In this document: in pieces, positions 7,427-16,916 of the stretch
How positions within the stretch are numbered: position 1 is the first letter of the stretch
Layout of the letters: every line of letters begins with the position of its first letter
Assembly (NCBI GenBank): GCA_913051755.1
Contig: CAJXBR010000001.1
Location: 22,955-86,954, forward strand
Origin: an uncultured Flavobacteriaceae bacterium
GTDB taxonomy: Bacteria; Bacteroidota; Bacteroidia; Flavobacteriales; Flavobacteriaceae
DNA: 64,000 bases
Direction: 5' to 3'
The notes under the pieces: generated by a model
Database searches by the model: none
The model's input: the letters and a program-made list of their open reading frames with translations, nothing else
What the model was told of the DNA's origin: nothing
Translations under genes and position numbers: made by a program

Positions 7427-7813
7427 TCATTCATCAGGATCAATCGTACCACTTTCTTTAAAATCCATCAGGTCTCTGCGATTTTTTTTATTTGGTCTTC
7501 CACCAGTCTCAAGTCTGTTGTTGGATTGATGCATGGCAATTTCAGCCCTTGCTTTTTGAACGTCCTCTGGTGTAATATCTTTTGCATATCTCTCGACTAG
7601 CTTGGCGCCCACTCTAGATTTTGGAATGTCTATAACTACGATGGTAAACTCCATTTGATTTTTTCGAACCACAAGTTTCTCGGCCCCAAAAACTTCCCTT
7701 GAGGGTTTCGCAATTGCCTCGTCGATGCGTACATGCCCTTTCTTACAAGCGATGGATGCTTCATTTCTCGATTTGTAAAATCGAATGGCCCACAGATATT
7801 TATCTATTCGCAA
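7427..7813 (-). CDS. hslR: S4-domain RNA-binding protein (Hsp15 family)
   Basis: The 128-residue protein begins with an S4 RNA-binding domain (residues 1-60: MRIDKYLWAIRFYKSRNEA, then CKKGHVRIDE). It has a basic tail (GGRPNKKNRRDL). Hsp15 binds free 50S subunits carrying a nascent chain and helps recycle them after stress. The start is TTG at 7811-7813; there is no ATG, and the first residues match the family closely. It is followed by the phosphoribosyltransferase gene. Confidence 0.87.
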   Translation of the reverse strand: MRIDKYLWAIRFYKSRNEASIACKKGHVRIDEAIAKPSREVFGAEKLVVRKNQMEFTIVVIDIPKSRVGAKLVERYAKDITPEDVQKARAEIAMHQSNNRLETGGRPNKKNRRDLMDFKESGTIDPDE

Positions 7814-7842
7814 AAGAAATGTTAATTATTGATTTTACTGAC

Positions 7843-7850
7843 CAAAAATA
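7843..7850 (-). promoter_or_regulatory. -7 box (TATTTTTG) for hslR
   Basis: A full TAnnTTTG match on the minus strand, 29 nt before the TTG start. Confidence 0.45.
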
Positions 7851-7885
7851 CAAGAAAATCGTATCTTGCAATACTATTTTTTTAG

Positions 7886-8776
7886 ATGAAAAATTACTAT
7901 ACTTTTTTTCTTTTTGCATTGTCATTCTTGTTCATACAATGCGATGAAACCAGAAATACATTTGTTACTCCTTTACGTGATTATTATGAACAGCGAACAG
8001 CTGACAATGATTCTATTATTTCTTTTCTGCAAAGTCACTACTACAACTATGATGACTATGCCAATGTAGCATCAACCGAACATGTAGAGTTTACAATTGA
8101 CTCGTTGACAAATAACCCTGATAAAACCCCAATGATCGATCAAGTGGTAGAGCAGGAGGTCAAAATCAAAGATGAAGATGGTAATTATATTTCCCACATC
8201 ATGTATGTTATTCCAGATGTAAGGCAAGGCGTTGGTGAGTCACCTAGTTTTGCTGATGATGTATACGTTACATATAAGGGAATGTTTTTGGATGGTTATT
8301 CTTTTGACGGTAATGATCAACCTACATGGTTTTCGGGATTGAGCACTGTTCGGGGTTTTTATGAATTACTACCTCATATCGAGAGAAGTACATGGTATGT
8401 TGACGCTAATGGAAATGTTACATTCGATGGTTTTGGTACTGCAGTTGTGATCATGCCCTCTGCTTTGGGTTATTATGGCAGTTCATCAGCTCCGAGGATG
8501 TACGCTCCTTTGATTTTTGCTGTCGAGCTATACACATTTAAGACTGCTGATCACGATGGGGATTCTATTCCAACTGTTGACGAAGATATTGATGGAAATC
8601 ATCACTTTTCTGATGACGTTGACGACACTGATGGTGATGGTACGCCCAATTATCTAGATACTGACGATGACGGGGATGGGATACTTACAATTGATGAGTA
8701 TGATGTCGATGATGATGGCATTCCTGATGATAGCAATGACGATGGTACGCCAAACTATTTAGACTCCAATTCTTAA
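7886..8776 (+). CDS. FKBP-like lipoprotein with Asp-rich calcium-binding tail
   Basis: The 296-residue protein has a lipoprotein signal with Cys at about residue 19 (FLFIQCDE), so it is probably anchored in the outer or inner membrane facing the periplasm. Residues about 85-215 look like a divergent FKBP-type peptidyl-prolyl isomerase domain: DDVYVTYKGMFLDGYSFD, a flap, GFGTAVVIMPSALGYYG, and PLIFAVELY. Residues about 218-296 are acidic repeats of the thrombospondin type 3 kind (DTDGDGTPNYLDTDDDGDG), expected to bind calcium. It converges on the transketolase genes with a four-base gap. Confidence 0.8.
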   Translation: MKNYYTFFLFALSFLFIQCDETRNTFVTPLRDYYEQRTADNDSIISFLQSHYYNYDDYANVASTEHVEFTIDSLTNNPDKTPMIDQVVEQEVKIKDEDGNYISHIMYVIPDVRQGVGESPSFADDVYVTYKGMFLDGYSFDGNDQPTWFSGLSTVRGFYELLPHIERSTWYVDANGNVTFDGFGTAVVIMPSALGYYGSSSAPRMYAPLIFAVELYTFKTADHDGDSIPTVDEDIDGNHHFSDDVDDTDGDGTPNYLDTDDDGDGILTIDEYDVDDDGIPDDSNDDGTPNYLDSNS

Positions 8777-8780
8777 TTTC

Positions 8781-9737
8781 TTACTTTTTTCTTGTTACAA
8801 CACGATTTGCAGCACTGACAATTGCGTTGGCATTAAGGCCATATTTATCCATTAGTTGAGCAGGTGTACCAGACTCACCAAAAGTATCTTGCGTCGCAAC
8901 GAACTCTTGAGGGGTTGGGTGGTGCATCGCGAGTGTTCTTGAGATACTTTCACCAAGACCGCCCAAAAAGTTATGTTCTTCACAGCTTACAACTGCACCT
9001 GTTTTTTTAGCGGACTCGATGACGAGTTTTTCGTCCAAAGGTTTGATGGTGTGTATGTCAATAATTTCGGCCGAAATCCCTTGTTCGTGCAAAGCTTTTG
9101 CAGCTTCCAACGCTTCCCAAACCAGGTGCCCTGTGGCAATAATACTCACATCTTTTCCTGGCGATAGCACCAGTCCTTCTCCAACAGTGAATGATTGATT
9201 CTCATCTGTAAAATTGGGAACCTTAGGCCTTCCAAATCGTAGATAAACAGGTCCATTATAGTCGGCGATAGCAATGGTTGCTGTTTTGGTTTGATTGTAA
9301 TCACAAGTGTTGATGACTGTCATGCCTGGCAGCATTTTCATCAAGCCAATATCCTCAAGGATTTGATGGGTTGCTCCATCCTCACCCAAAGTCACACCAG
9401 CATGAGATGCACAAATTTTTACGTTTTTATGCGAATAGGCGATCGATTGTCGAATTTGATCATAGACACGTCCAGTTGAGAAATTGGCAAAGGTCCCTGT
9501 AAATGGAATTTTACCTCCAATGGTGAGCCCTGCTGCGATTCCCATCATATTTGCTTCTGCTATTCCAATTTGGAAAAATCGTTCGGGATGGTTGTTTTGA
9601 AACGCATTCATTTTCAATGAGCCTGTTAAATCTGCACAGAGCGCAACAACATTTTTATTGGAATGACCTAGTTCGGTCAACCCATCACCAAAGCCAGAGC
9701 GTGTGTCAATTTTTTCTGTAAAAGTATATGTCTTCAT
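8781..9737 (-). CDS. transketolase, C-terminal subunit
   Basis: The 318-residue protein carries the pyrimidine-binding and C-terminal domains of transketolase (FFQIGIAEANMMGIAAGL, the TPP-activating Glu in this motif, and GEDGATHQ). The N-terminal half is a separate gene directly upstream, a split arrangement known in Bacteroidota and archaea. Together the subunits exchange two-carbon units in the pentose phosphate pathway. ATG 9737 is chosen: it follows the upstream stop by about ten bases, whereas the GTG at 9758 would overlap the upstream gene. Confidence 0.93.
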   Translation of the reverse strand: MKTYTFTEKIDTRSGFGDGLTELGHSNKNVVALCADLTGSLKMNAFQNNHPERFFQIGIAEANMMGIAAGLTIGGKIPFTGTFANFSTGRVYDQIRQSIAYSHKNVKICASHAGVTLGEDGATHQILEDIGLMKMLPGMTVINTCDYNQTKTATIAIADYNGPVYLRFGRPKVPNFTDENQSFTVGEGLVLSPGKDVSIIATGHLVWEALEAAKALHEQGISAEIIDIHTIKPLDEKLVIESAKKTGAVVSCEEHNFLGGLGESISRTLAMHHPTPQEFVATQDTFGESGTPAQLMDKYGLNANAIVSAANRVVTRKK

Positions 9738-9747
9738 ATGGTCAAGT

Positions 9748-10593
9748 TCAGTAGTCACCTAGTGTTTCAGGATTTTGCTCAAGAGCTGTAGATAGCTGCT
9801 CATCATTGGGCGCTTTTCCATGCCAAGCGTGCGTATGCATCATAAAGTCAACTCCATTGCCCATTTCTGTATGCAATAATACACAAATAGGTTTTCCACT
9901 ATTTGTTTCTTTTTTAGCTTGATTCAAACCATCAATAATCGATGATATATCATTTCCATTTTTGATGGTAATAACTTTCCAACCAAATGCCTGAAACTTT
10001 TCTTGTATATCGCCCATGTTGAGAACATCATCTGTGCTGCCGTCAATTTGCTTGCCATTGACATCAATGGTCGCAATGAGGTTGTCAACTCCCTTCGAAC
10101 CTGCATACATGATTGCTTCCCAATTTTGGCCTTCTTGCAGTTCACCATCGCCATGCAAACTGTATATCAAGCAATTGTCTTGGTTGAGTTTTTTTGCTGC
10201 TGCTGCACCTAGGGCAACTGACATTCCTTGTCCCAATGATCCAGATGCAATTCTTACGCCTGGTAGTTTCTCGTGGGTGGTTGGGTGCCCTTGTAAACGA
10301 GAGTCCAACAGTCGAAAGGTTTGAAGTTCCTGAACTGGAAAAAATCCACTTCTTGCAAGAACGCTGTAGTACACTGGTGAAATGTGACCATTGGACAAAA
10401 AAAATAAATCCTCTCCAACACCATCCATTTCAAAATCAGTTTTATAGTTCATGATTTCCATGAATAAAACCACAAAAAATTCGGCACATCCTAGTGATCC
10501 ACCGGGGTGTCCAGAATTTACGTTGTGCACCATTCTTAGGATATCTCTCCTGACTTGTTGCACAGTATTTCCGAGTTGTTGTATTGTGTTCAT
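9748..10593 (-). CDS. transketolase, N-terminal subunit
   Basis: The 281-residue protein holds the thiamine diphosphate-binding half of transketolase: NSGHPGGSLG (about residues 27-36), FLSNGHISPVYYS, and the Mg-binding HGDGELQEGQNWEA (about 143-156, GDG plus downstream Asn). ATG 10593 gives the usual N-terminus; an upstream TTG would add an unrelated stretch. It is co-transcribed with the C-terminal subunit. A near-consensus -7 box (one mismatch, TATTTTTA) lies at 10614-10621. Confidence 0.93.
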   Translation of the reverse strand: MNTIQQLGNTVQQVRRDILRMVHNVNSGHPGGSLGCAEFFVVLFMEIMNYKTDFEMDGVGEDLFFLSNGHISPVYYSVLARSGFFPVQELQTFRLLDSRLQGHPTTHEKLPGVRIASGSLGQGMSVALGAAAAKKLNQDNCLIYSLHGDGELQEGQNWEAIMYAGSKGVDNLIATIDVNGKQIDGSTDDVLNMGDIQEKFQAFGWKVITIKNGNDISSIIDGLNQAKKETNSGKPICVLLHTEMGNGVDFMMHTHAWHGKAPNDEQLSTALEQNPETLGDY

Positions 10594-10716
10594 GCAGCTG
10601 TGAATATGAACTGTAAAAATAAGGTAACAGAGGGGCATACAAAAGAGACTTAGTCATTATTTTTACTTAAAAATCAACATTTTGTTAAGAACAAAGATTT
10701 GCTCAGTTGCGATGAT

Positions 10717-10724
10717 TATCTTTG
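10717..10724 (+). promoter_or_regulatory. -7 box (TATCTTTG) for tgt
   Basis: TATCTTTG fits TAnnTTTG. The GTG start at 10731 lies six nt after it, so transcription would begin at or just before the start codon. A TTTG at 10698-10701 is closer than the usual -33 spacing. Confidence 0.5.
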
Positions 10725-10730
10725 CAAGCT

Positions 10731-11861
10731 GTGAAATTTACTTGTCAACATACGGATACAGGGTCAAAGGCACGTGCAGGCACCATTACAACAGATCATG
10801 GCCAAATTGAAACGCCCGTTTTTATGCCTGTTGGAACACAAGCTTCTGTCAAAGGTATTCATCAAAAAGATTTGAAACAGGAGATCAATCCTGACATTAT
10901 TTTGGCAAATACCTATCACTTGTATTTAAGACCTTCTGTAGATATATTGGAGCAAGCAGGCGGCATTCATAAATTTATGAATTGGGATCGAAACCTGCTA
11001 ACCGATAGTGGAGGGTACCAAGTCTATTCTCTAGCTGCCAACAGAAAAATAGAAGAGGATGGTGTTCGGTTCAAGTCACATATAGATGGATCATCTCACT
11101 TTTTTACCCCCGAAAAGGCAATTGACATCCAACGATCGATAGGGGCCGATATCATAATGGCGTTTGACGAATGTCCGCCACACCCTTGTGATTACAGCTA
11201 TGCTAAAAGCTCGATGTCACTCACACACCGATGGCTTGATCGATGTATTCAACAGATGAATAACACTGATCCAAAGTATGGGCATAATCAATCATTATTT
11301 CCGATTGTGCAGGGGAGTACCTACAAAGATTTGCGAGTGGAGTCAGCAAAATACATCAACGATGTAGATGCACCTGGGAATGCCATTGGTGGTCTTTCTG
11401 TTGGAGAACCAGCAGAGGAGATGTATGCCATGGCAGATGAGGTTTGTTCCATTCTCCCCAAAGACAAACCTCGCTATTTGATGGGTGTTGGAACACCGAT
11501 TAATATTTTGGAGAATATATCCTTAGGTGTTGATATGTTTGACTGTGTGATGCCTACTCGAAATGGAAGAAACGGGATGCTTTTTACGTCTCACGGTACA
11601 ATCAATATCAAAAATAAAAAATGGGAAAATGATTACTCACTAATCGATCCCGATGGCCCAACATTTGTTGATAGGGACTATTCCAAAGCATATTTACGTC
11701 ATTTGTTTGCAGCGAATGAGTTTTTAGGCAGACAAATTGCTAGTATTCATAACTTAGGATTTTATTTGTGGTTGGCTCGCGAATCAAGAAAACGAATTTT
11801 AAGTGACGATTTTGCAGACTGGAAAAACAAAATGGTACGTCAAATGAATAACAGATTATAA
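10731..11861 (+). CDS. tgt: tRNA-guanine (queuine) transglycosylase
   Basis: Tgt swaps the wobble guanine of GUN-anticodon tRNAs for a queuosine precursor. The 376-residue protein has LTDSGGYQ (catalytic Asp about residue 92), FDECPP, QGSTYKDLR, GGLSVGEP and the nucleophile region VDMFDCVMPTRNGRNG (Asp about 271). The C-terminal zinc site is degenerate: the CxCxxC stretch of the E. coli enzyme is replaced by DPDGPTFVD, with only the His (IHNL) kept. GTG 10731 is chosen because the TTG at 10722 lies inside the -7 box. It overlaps the permease gene by one base (TAATG). Confidence 0.94.
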   Translation: MKFTCQHTDTGSKARAGTITTDHGQIETPVFMPVGTQASVKGIHQKDLKQEINPDIILANTYHLYLRPSVDILEQAGGIHKFMNWDRNLLTDSGGYQVYSLAANRKIEEDGVRFKSHIDGSSHFFTPEKAIDIQRSIGADIIMAFDECPPHPCDYSYAKSSMSLTHRWLDRCIQQMNNTDPKYGHNQSLFPIVQGSTYKDLRVESAKYINDVDAPGNAIGGLSVGEPAEEMYAMADEVCSILPKDKPRYLMGVGTPINILENISLGVDMFDCVMPTRNGRNGMLFTSHGTINIKNKKWENDYSLIDPDGPTFVDRDYSKAYLRHLFAANEFLGRQIASIHNLGFYLWLARESRKRILSDDFADWKNKMVRQMNNRL

Positions 11862-12949
11862 TGCTAAACACTCGGATTTTAGATCGTTATATCATCTACA
11901 AATATATCGTCACATTTTTGACAATGTTATTTCTTTTTATCCCCATCAGTGTTTTGGTTGACCTGTCACAAAAGATTGATAATTTCAATCAGAAAGAAGT
12001 ACCAACACTAGATATTTTTTGGTATTACTACAACTTTGTTTGGCACTTTGGATTTATTCTATTTCCCATATTTTTATTTCTGTCGGTCATATGGTTTACT
12101 TCAAAGCTTTCTTCCAACTCTGAGGTGATAGCCATACTAGGGTCAGGGATTTCGTTTTACAGATATCTACGTCCATTTTTGGTTGCTGCCTCAATCATCT
12201 CTATTGGCGCATTTGTAGCAGGGCAATTTATCGTACCAAACGCCAGTAAAAACATCAAAGAATTTGAGTTTGAATTTTTAATATCATCAAAAAAAGATCG
12301 GCAAACACAGCTGCTTTACAAACAGATAGGGGATGGCGATTATGTTTATTTGAGTCAGTTCAATCCTACCCGTCAGTTGGGCTATAACATTAGCTATGAG
12401 AGTTTTGAGGGCAACGTGTTAACATCTAAAATATCTGCAAGAAATATCCGTTGGATTGAGGAAGATACCATCTATCGTTTAACAGACTATTTCAAGAGAT
12501 CTTTTGACCCAAGTGGTGCAGAAACCATCGAGTCGAAGCCCCGTTTGGATACAATTATGCCTTTCACTTTTGAAGATTTATCGCCTTTGGAGTACACAGC
12601 CCAAACACTCAACTTATTTGAGCTCAACGATTTTATTGCCAAAGAAAAAGAAAGTGGTAGTCCTTTTATCAATAGCCACCTCCTTGTTCGAAACAAGCGA
12701 TGGTCAATTATGATCGCTGCATTTATTCTTACAATTATTGGTGTTGCTGTTTCCTCTTTTAAGAGACGTGGAGGGATTGGAATGAATTTAGCCCTTGGCG
12801 TTGTTCTCGCATTCATCTACATCTTTTTCGATAAAATATTTGAGGTTATGGTTGAAAAATCCAACTACACATCAGCACTTGCTGCATGGATTCCAAATGT
12901 AATTTTTGGGATTTTGTCTATTGTTATTTTAAGGTATGCCAAGCGATAA
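11861..12949 (+). CDS. LptF/LptG family permease (YjgP/YjgQ)
   Basis: The 362-residue protein has two N-terminal membrane spans with the family's opening (ILDRYIIYKYIVTFLTMLFLFIPISVLVDLSQK). A third span, a periplasmic beta-jellyroll-like domain (about residues 130-280) and three C-terminal spans follow. LptF and LptG form the inner-membrane part of the ABC exporter that moves lipopolysaccharide to the outer membrane. Whether this copy is F or G cannot be told from sequence alone; the tgt-permease order is common in flavobacteria. It overlaps tgt by one base and the EamA gene by 14 bases. Confidence 0.88.
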   Translation: MLNTRILDRYIIYKYIVTFLTMLFLFIPISVLVDLSQKIDNFNQKEVPTLDIFWYYYNFVWHFGFILFPIFLFLSVIWFTSKLSSNSEVIAILGSGISFYRYLRPFLVAASIISIGAFVAGQFIVPNASKNIKEFEFEFLISSKKDRQTQLLYKQIGDGDYVYLSQFNPTRQLGYNISYESFEGNVLTSKISARNIRWIEEDTIYRLTDYFKRSFDPSGAETIESKPRLDTIMPFTFEDLSPLEYTAQTLNLFELNDFIAKEKESGSPFINSHLLVRNKRWSIMIAAFILTIIGVAVSSFKRRGGIGMNLALGVVLAFIYIFFDKIFEVMVEKSNYTSALAAWIPNVIFGILSIVILRYAKR

Positions 12950-13829
12950 ACTCAAGAGTACACTCCATTTTCATTTTATTGTATTCATTTTTGGATTCAC
13001 AGCAATATTGGGAAAACTCATCTCCATTGATGCAGTATCATTGGTGTGGTATCGTATGGTTTTGGCCACTGCTGTTGTTGCACTGTTTATGTGTGTTAAG
13101 CGCATATCTTTTGCGTTATCTACTAAAAAAATGTATGTTATGCTAACCTGTGGAGTTTTAATTGCCCTTCATTGGGTATTTTTCTTTCATGCTGTAAAAG
13201 TTTCCAATGTTTCAGTCACGCTTTCTGTCATGTCAGTAGGGGCATTGGTCACTGCATTGGTCGAGCCCATTTTTTACAAACGATCGTTTGTTTGGTATGA
13301 AATTTTACTTGGACTGATCGTCGTTGTTGCATTGGGTTTGATTATGCAAACAGAGTATCGTCATATTGAAGGGATGATGTTTGCGTTTATTGCCACTCTG
13401 TTGTCTGTTGCATTTACAATCATCAATGGAAAGGCTATTCATAAGTCAGATGCAAGAGTAATGTCTGTATATCAGCTCGGAGCTGGTGCAGTTTGTATGA
13501 GCATTATCCTATTGATGCAAGGTGAATTTACAGTAGAGCTGTTTTTAATTACCAAAATCGACATCCTTTGGATATCTATATTAGCAGTCGTTTGTACAGC
13601 ATACGCCTTTGTGGTTTCCATTGATGTGATGCGTTACTTAACCCCATTTTCATTAATGTTAGCCATTAATATGGAGCCAGTGTATGGGATTTTATTAGGC
13701 ATTATTATTTTTGGATCGGATGAAAAAATGAGTCTCACATTTTACCTTGGCACTTTACTCATACTATTATCTGTATTAACAAATGGATTTTTGAAGTTAA
13801 AAAAGAAAATGAGTACATCCACCAACTAA
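12936..13829 (+). CDS. EamA/DMT family transporter
   Basis: The 297-residue protein has about ten hydrophobic spans in two repeated halves. Typical EamA features are visible: [10 protein letters not shown] in the first span, [26 protein letters not shown] and [13 protein letters not shown] in the second half. The family exports amino acids, nucleotides or other small metabolites across the inner membrane; the substrate is unknown. The start overlaps the end of the permease gene, so it belongs to the tgt operon. Confidence 0.87.
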   Translation: MPSDKLKSTLHFHFIVFIFGFTAILGKLISIDAVSLVWYRMVLATAVVALFMCVKRISFALSTKKMYVMLTCGVLIALHWVFFFHAVKVSNVSVTLSVMSVGALVTALVEPIFYKRSFVWYEILLGLIVVVALGLIMQTEYRHIEGMMFAFIATLLSVAFTIINGKAIHKSDARVMSVYQLGAGAVCMSIILLMQGEFTVELFLITKIDILWISILAVVCTAYAFVVSIDVMRYLTPFSLMLAINMEPVYGILLGIIIFGSDEKMSLTFYLGTLLILLSVLTNGFLKLKKKMSTSTN

Positions 13830-13839
13830 ATCAAAACAT

Positions 13840-13847
13840 TATATTTG
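13840..13847 (+). promoter_or_regulatory. -7 box (TATATTTG) for accA
   Basis: TATATTTG fits TAnnTTTG and ends 22 nt before the accA ATG. Confidence 0.45.
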
Positions 13848-13869
13848 TTTAATCAAAAGTAGATCCACT

Positions 13870-14823
13870 ATGGAATATTTGGATTTTGAGCAACCCATAC
13901 AAGAGCTTGAAGAACAACTCCAAAAATGTGCTATAATAGGGGATGAGAGTGATGTCGATGTCACCATAACCTGTCAGCAAATCGAAGAAAAACTTTTATC
14001 CACCAAAAAAGAAATCTATGGAAATCTAACGCCTTGGCAGCGTGTCCAACTATCACGACACCCCCAGCGCCCCTATACGATGGACTACATCCATGCGCTT
14101 TCTGGTGAAACCTTTTTAGAACTGCATGGTGATCGCACTGTCAAAGACGATAAAGCGATGGTAGGGGGATTTGGAAAAATTGGAGATCAGAGTTTTTTAT
14201 TTATTGGTCAGCAAAAGGGGTTCAACACAAAAACACGCCAATATCGAAACTTTGGCATGGCCAATCCAGAGGGTTATCGCAAAGCTCTTCGTCTTATGAA
14301 ATCTGCTGAAAAGTTTGGCATTCCTGTTTTATGCTTGGTTGATACGCCTGGTGCTTATCCTGGTCTTGAGGCAGAAGAGCGTGGTCAAGGAGAGGCGATT
14401 GCTCGAAACATATTGGAGATGTCTCGACTTAAAACACAAGTTTTTGTCTTGATCATCGGCGAGGGTGCATCAGGAGGTGCTTTGGGTATAGGTGTTGGCG
14501 ATCGAGTATTGATGCTCGAAAACACATGGTACTCAGTCATTTCTCCTGAGTCATGTTCATCTATTTTGTGGCGAAGCTGGGAGTATAAAGAGCAAGCAGC
14601 TGATGCGCTGAAGCTCACTGCAAAAGACATGAAACGTCTTAAAATCATTGACACCATCATCAAAGAGCCTTTGGGAGGAGCCCATAGGGACCGAAAGCAA
14701 ACTTTTTCAACTGTTCAAAGAACCATTTTGAAAGCCTTCAACGAAATCAAAGACATTCCGATAGACAAATTAGTTCTTGATCGTCAGGAGAAATTTTTTA
14801 AAATGGGTGTTTTTAAGGAATAA
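13870..14823 (+). CDS. accA: acetyl-CoA carboxylase carboxyltransferase subunit alpha
   Basis: AccA with AccD moves the carboxyl group from biotin to acetyl-CoA, the first step of fatty acid synthesis. The 317-residue protein has the expected length and motifs: [11 protein letters not shown] at the start, [65 protein letters not shown] (oxyanion-hole Gly pairs) and [13 protein letters not shown]. It stands between an EamA transporter and dnaB with its own -7 box. Confidence 0.96.
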   Translation: MEYLDFEQPIQELEEQLQKCAIIGDESDVDVTITCQQIEEKLLSTKKEIYGNLTPWQRVQLSRHPQRPYTMDYIHALSGETFLELHGDRTVKDDKAMVGGFGKIGDQSFLFIGQQKGFNTKTRQYRNFGMANPEGYRKALRLMKSAEKFGIPVLCLVDTPGAYPGLEAEERGQGEAIARNILEMSRLKTQVFVLIIGEGASGGALGIGVGDRVLMLENTWYSVISPESCSSILWRSWEYKEQAADALKLTAKDMKRLKIIDTIIKEPLGGAHRDRKQTFSTVQRTILKAFNEIKDIPIDKLVLDRQEKFFKMGVFKE

Positions 14824-14929
14824 ACGTTTTAGATATTAACATTTATTTATTTTTTTTTAACAATAGGTCGTTCGTCTTTTTTCTCCATTCACAGCAGATA
14901 GATGTGTATTAATTACCTACATTTATAAC

Positions 14930-16447
14930 GTGGAAAAGCAAAAACCAATATCACAACAAACGCGGCAAGGTGGTCAAATCGTTCCTTTGCAAAAAGGAAA
15001 AATTCCACCTCAAGCAATTGAGCTTGAAGAGGTAGTGCTTGGTGCTATGATGATTGATAAAAAAGGTGTCGATACTGTCATTGACATCTTAAGTCCAGCA
15101 GCATTTTATAAGCAAGCACATCAACATATTTTTGAAGCGATTGTTCATTTGTTTTCTAATTCAAGCCCAATTGATTTGTTAACTGTTTCGACCCAATTGC
15201 GCAAAAACGATAAGTTGGAACAAATTGGGGGTGATTTTTATTTAATTCAACTTACGCAAAAAGTATCTTCTTCAGCTCACATTGAGCATCATTCTAGAAT
15301 CATTCTTCAAAAATTCATTCAGCGAAGTTTAATTAAAATTTCTAATGAAATTATTGAGTTTGCCTACGACGATACCAAGGATGTATTTGATATGCTCGAT
15401 GATGCAGAGTCCAAGCTCTATGATGTGACACAAGGGAATATCAAAAAATCTACAGATACTGCGCAAAGCCTTGTGATACAAGCAAAAAAGAAAATTGAAG
15501 AAATTTCTAATAAAGAGGGTCTCAGCGGGGTTCCATCCGGATTTACTGATTTGGACAAGTTAACCTCTGGTTGGCAGCCGAGTGATTTGATTATCGTAGC
15601 TGCACGTCCGGGAATGGGAAAAACAGCACTGACCTTATCCATGGCTCGAAATGTTTGTATAGACCATTCTATTCCTGTTGCTTTTTTCTCTCTCGAGATG
15701 TCTTCAGTTCAGTTGATCACACGTCTTATTTCTTCTGAGACTGGACTCTCATCTGAAAAACTTCGTACGGGCAACCTTGCCGACCACGAATGGAAACAAT
15801 TAAATGTCAAAGTAAGCTCTTTAGAAAAAGCACCTTTGTTTATCGATGACACACCTTCATTATCGATATTTGATTTGCGTGCCAAGGCTAGGCGATTGTC
15901 ATCGCAATATGGGATCAAAATCATTGTTGTAGATTATTTACAGCTGATGACAACAGGCTTATCCAACAAATCAGGAAATCGTGAACAAGAGATATCTATG
16001 ATTTCAAGAAACTTAAAGGCCTTAGCAAAAGAGCTTGACATTCCAGTTATTGCATTATCTCAGCTGTCGAGGGCTGTTGAGACAAGAGGTGGGAGCAAGC
16101 GACCTTTACTTTCAGATCTGCGTGAGTCTGGTGCTATTGAGCAAGATGCTGATATTGTGTCGTTTATCTATCGTCCGGAGTATTACAAGATTGACGAATG
16201 GGATGACGAACAACGTACTCCTTCAGCGGGTCAAGCAGAGTTTATTGTCGCCAAACACAGAAATGGGGGCTTGGATAATGTTCGATTAAAATTTGTTGCA
16301 TCCCTTGGAAAATTTGAAAACCTAGACTCTTTTGATGCTCCAGTTGAGTTTGAATCTAAAATCAACCGAGATCAAGAAGACTCACTCGATAACCCAAGAA
16401 TAAGCCCTGACGATGCTTTTGAAGGCGACGATGGAGTTCCATTTTAA
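14930..16447 (+). CDS. dnaB: replicative DNA helicase DnaB
   Basis: DnaB is the hexameric 5'-3' helicase of the replication fork. The 505-residue protein has the N-terminal domain (residues about 28-130, PQAIELEEVVLGAMMID). The RecA-like domain follows, with Walker A ARPGMGKT (about 225-232), FFSLEMSSVQL, Walker B IIVVDYLQLM, and the C-terminal RESGAIEQDADIV and KHRNGG with the arginine finger region. The start is GTG at 14930; no ATG fits better. No DnaC-type loader gene is nearby, but a DUF721 gene is in the window. A terminator shared with rplT follows. Confidence 0.96.
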   Translation: MEKQKPISQQTRQGGQIVPLQKGKIPPQAIELEEVVLGAMMIDKKGVDTVIDILSPAAFYKQAHQHIFEAIVHLFSNSSPIDLLTVSTQLRKNDKLEQIGGDFYLIQLTQKVSSSAHIEHHSRIILQKFIQRSLIKISNEIIEFAYDDTKDVFDMLDDAESKLYDVTQGNIKKSTDTAQSLVIQAKKKIEEISNKEGLSGVPSGFTDLDKLTSGWQPSDLIIVAARPGMGKTALTLSMARNVCIDHSIPVAFFSLEMSSVQLITRLISSETGLSSEKLRTGNLADHEWKQLNVKVSSLEKAPLFIDDTPSLSIFDLRAKARRLSSQYGIKIIVVDYLQLMTTGLSNKSGNREQEISMISRNLKALAKELDIPVIALSQLSRAVETRGGSKRPLLSDLRESGAIEQDADIVSFIYRPEYYKIDEWDDEQRTPSAGQAEFIVAKHRNGGLDNVRLKFVASLGKFENLDSFDAPVEFESKINRDQEDSLDNPRISPDDAFEGDDGVPF

Positions 16448-16448
16448 A

Positions 16449-16472
16449 AAAAACACGCCGAAGCGTGTTTTT
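16449..16472. terminator. bidirectional terminator between dnaB and rplT
   Basis: A perfect 10-bp stem (AAAAACACGC / GCGTGTTTTT) closes a CGAA tetraloop. A-rich and T-rich flanks give a U-tract in both directions, so it can end both convergent transcripts. It is the clearest terminator in the window. Confidence 0.85.
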
Positions 16473-16496
16473 ATGATCGATATTTTTAAACAAATT

Positions 16497-16841
16497 TTAC
16501 TTCACTTTATCCACCACAGCTTTAAATGCTTCTGGGTGATTCATCGCGAGGTCAGCCAAAACCTTTCTGTTTAATGAGATATTGTTAGCTTTTATTTTTC
16601 CCATAAATTGAGAGTAAGACATACCATGCAAACGAGCTGCAGCGTTGATACGAACAATCCAAAGTGAGCGAAAACTTCTTTTTTTGTTTTTTCGATCTCT
16701 GTAAGCATATACCCATGCTTTTTCAACAGCATTTTTGGCAATTGTCCACACATTTTTTCGACGTCCAAAGTATCCTTTGGCGTACTTCATCATCTTTTTT
16801 CTTCGAGCCTTAGAGGCTACTGCGTTTACTGATCTAGGCAT
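16497..16841 (-). CDS. rplT: 50S ribosomal protein L20
   Basis: L20 binds 23S rRNA early in 50S assembly. The 114-residue protein shows the family pattern: [64 protein letters not shown] and a C-terminal helix (FKAVVDKVK). It is the last gene of the thrS-infC-rpmI-rplT operon. In other bacteria L20 represses this operon by binding its mRNA. Here the 75-nt gap upstream is much longer than the other gaps and contains a bulged stem. Confidence 0.97.
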   Translation of the reverse strand: MPRSVNAVASKARRKKMMKYAKGYFGRRKNVWTIAKNAVEKAWVYAYRDRKNKKRSFRSLWIVRINAAARLHGMSYSQFMGKIKANNISLNRKVLADLAMNHPEAFKAVVDKVK

Positions 16842-16862
16842 TTTAATTTATTGTTTTTGAGG

Positions 16863-16898
16863 GAGGTGGCAAGTCAATGCTCTTTTTATACCAGCCTC
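16863..16898 (-). promoter_or_regulatory. bulged hairpin in the rpmI-rplT spacer
   Basis: On the minus strand GAGG-C-TGG pairs with CCA-CCTC (16891-16898 with 16863-16869) around a 21-nt loop, with a single bulged C. It lies in the mRNA just before rplT and may be a site for L20 feedback. The structure is predicted by eye only. Confidence 0.3.
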
Positions 16899-16916
16899 AG
16901 GGTTATATACCAATTT

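Noticed and set aside
10003..10454. Open frames on the plus strand opposite the transketolase gene
   Set aside because: They are antisense to a clear conserved gene and have no family motifs.
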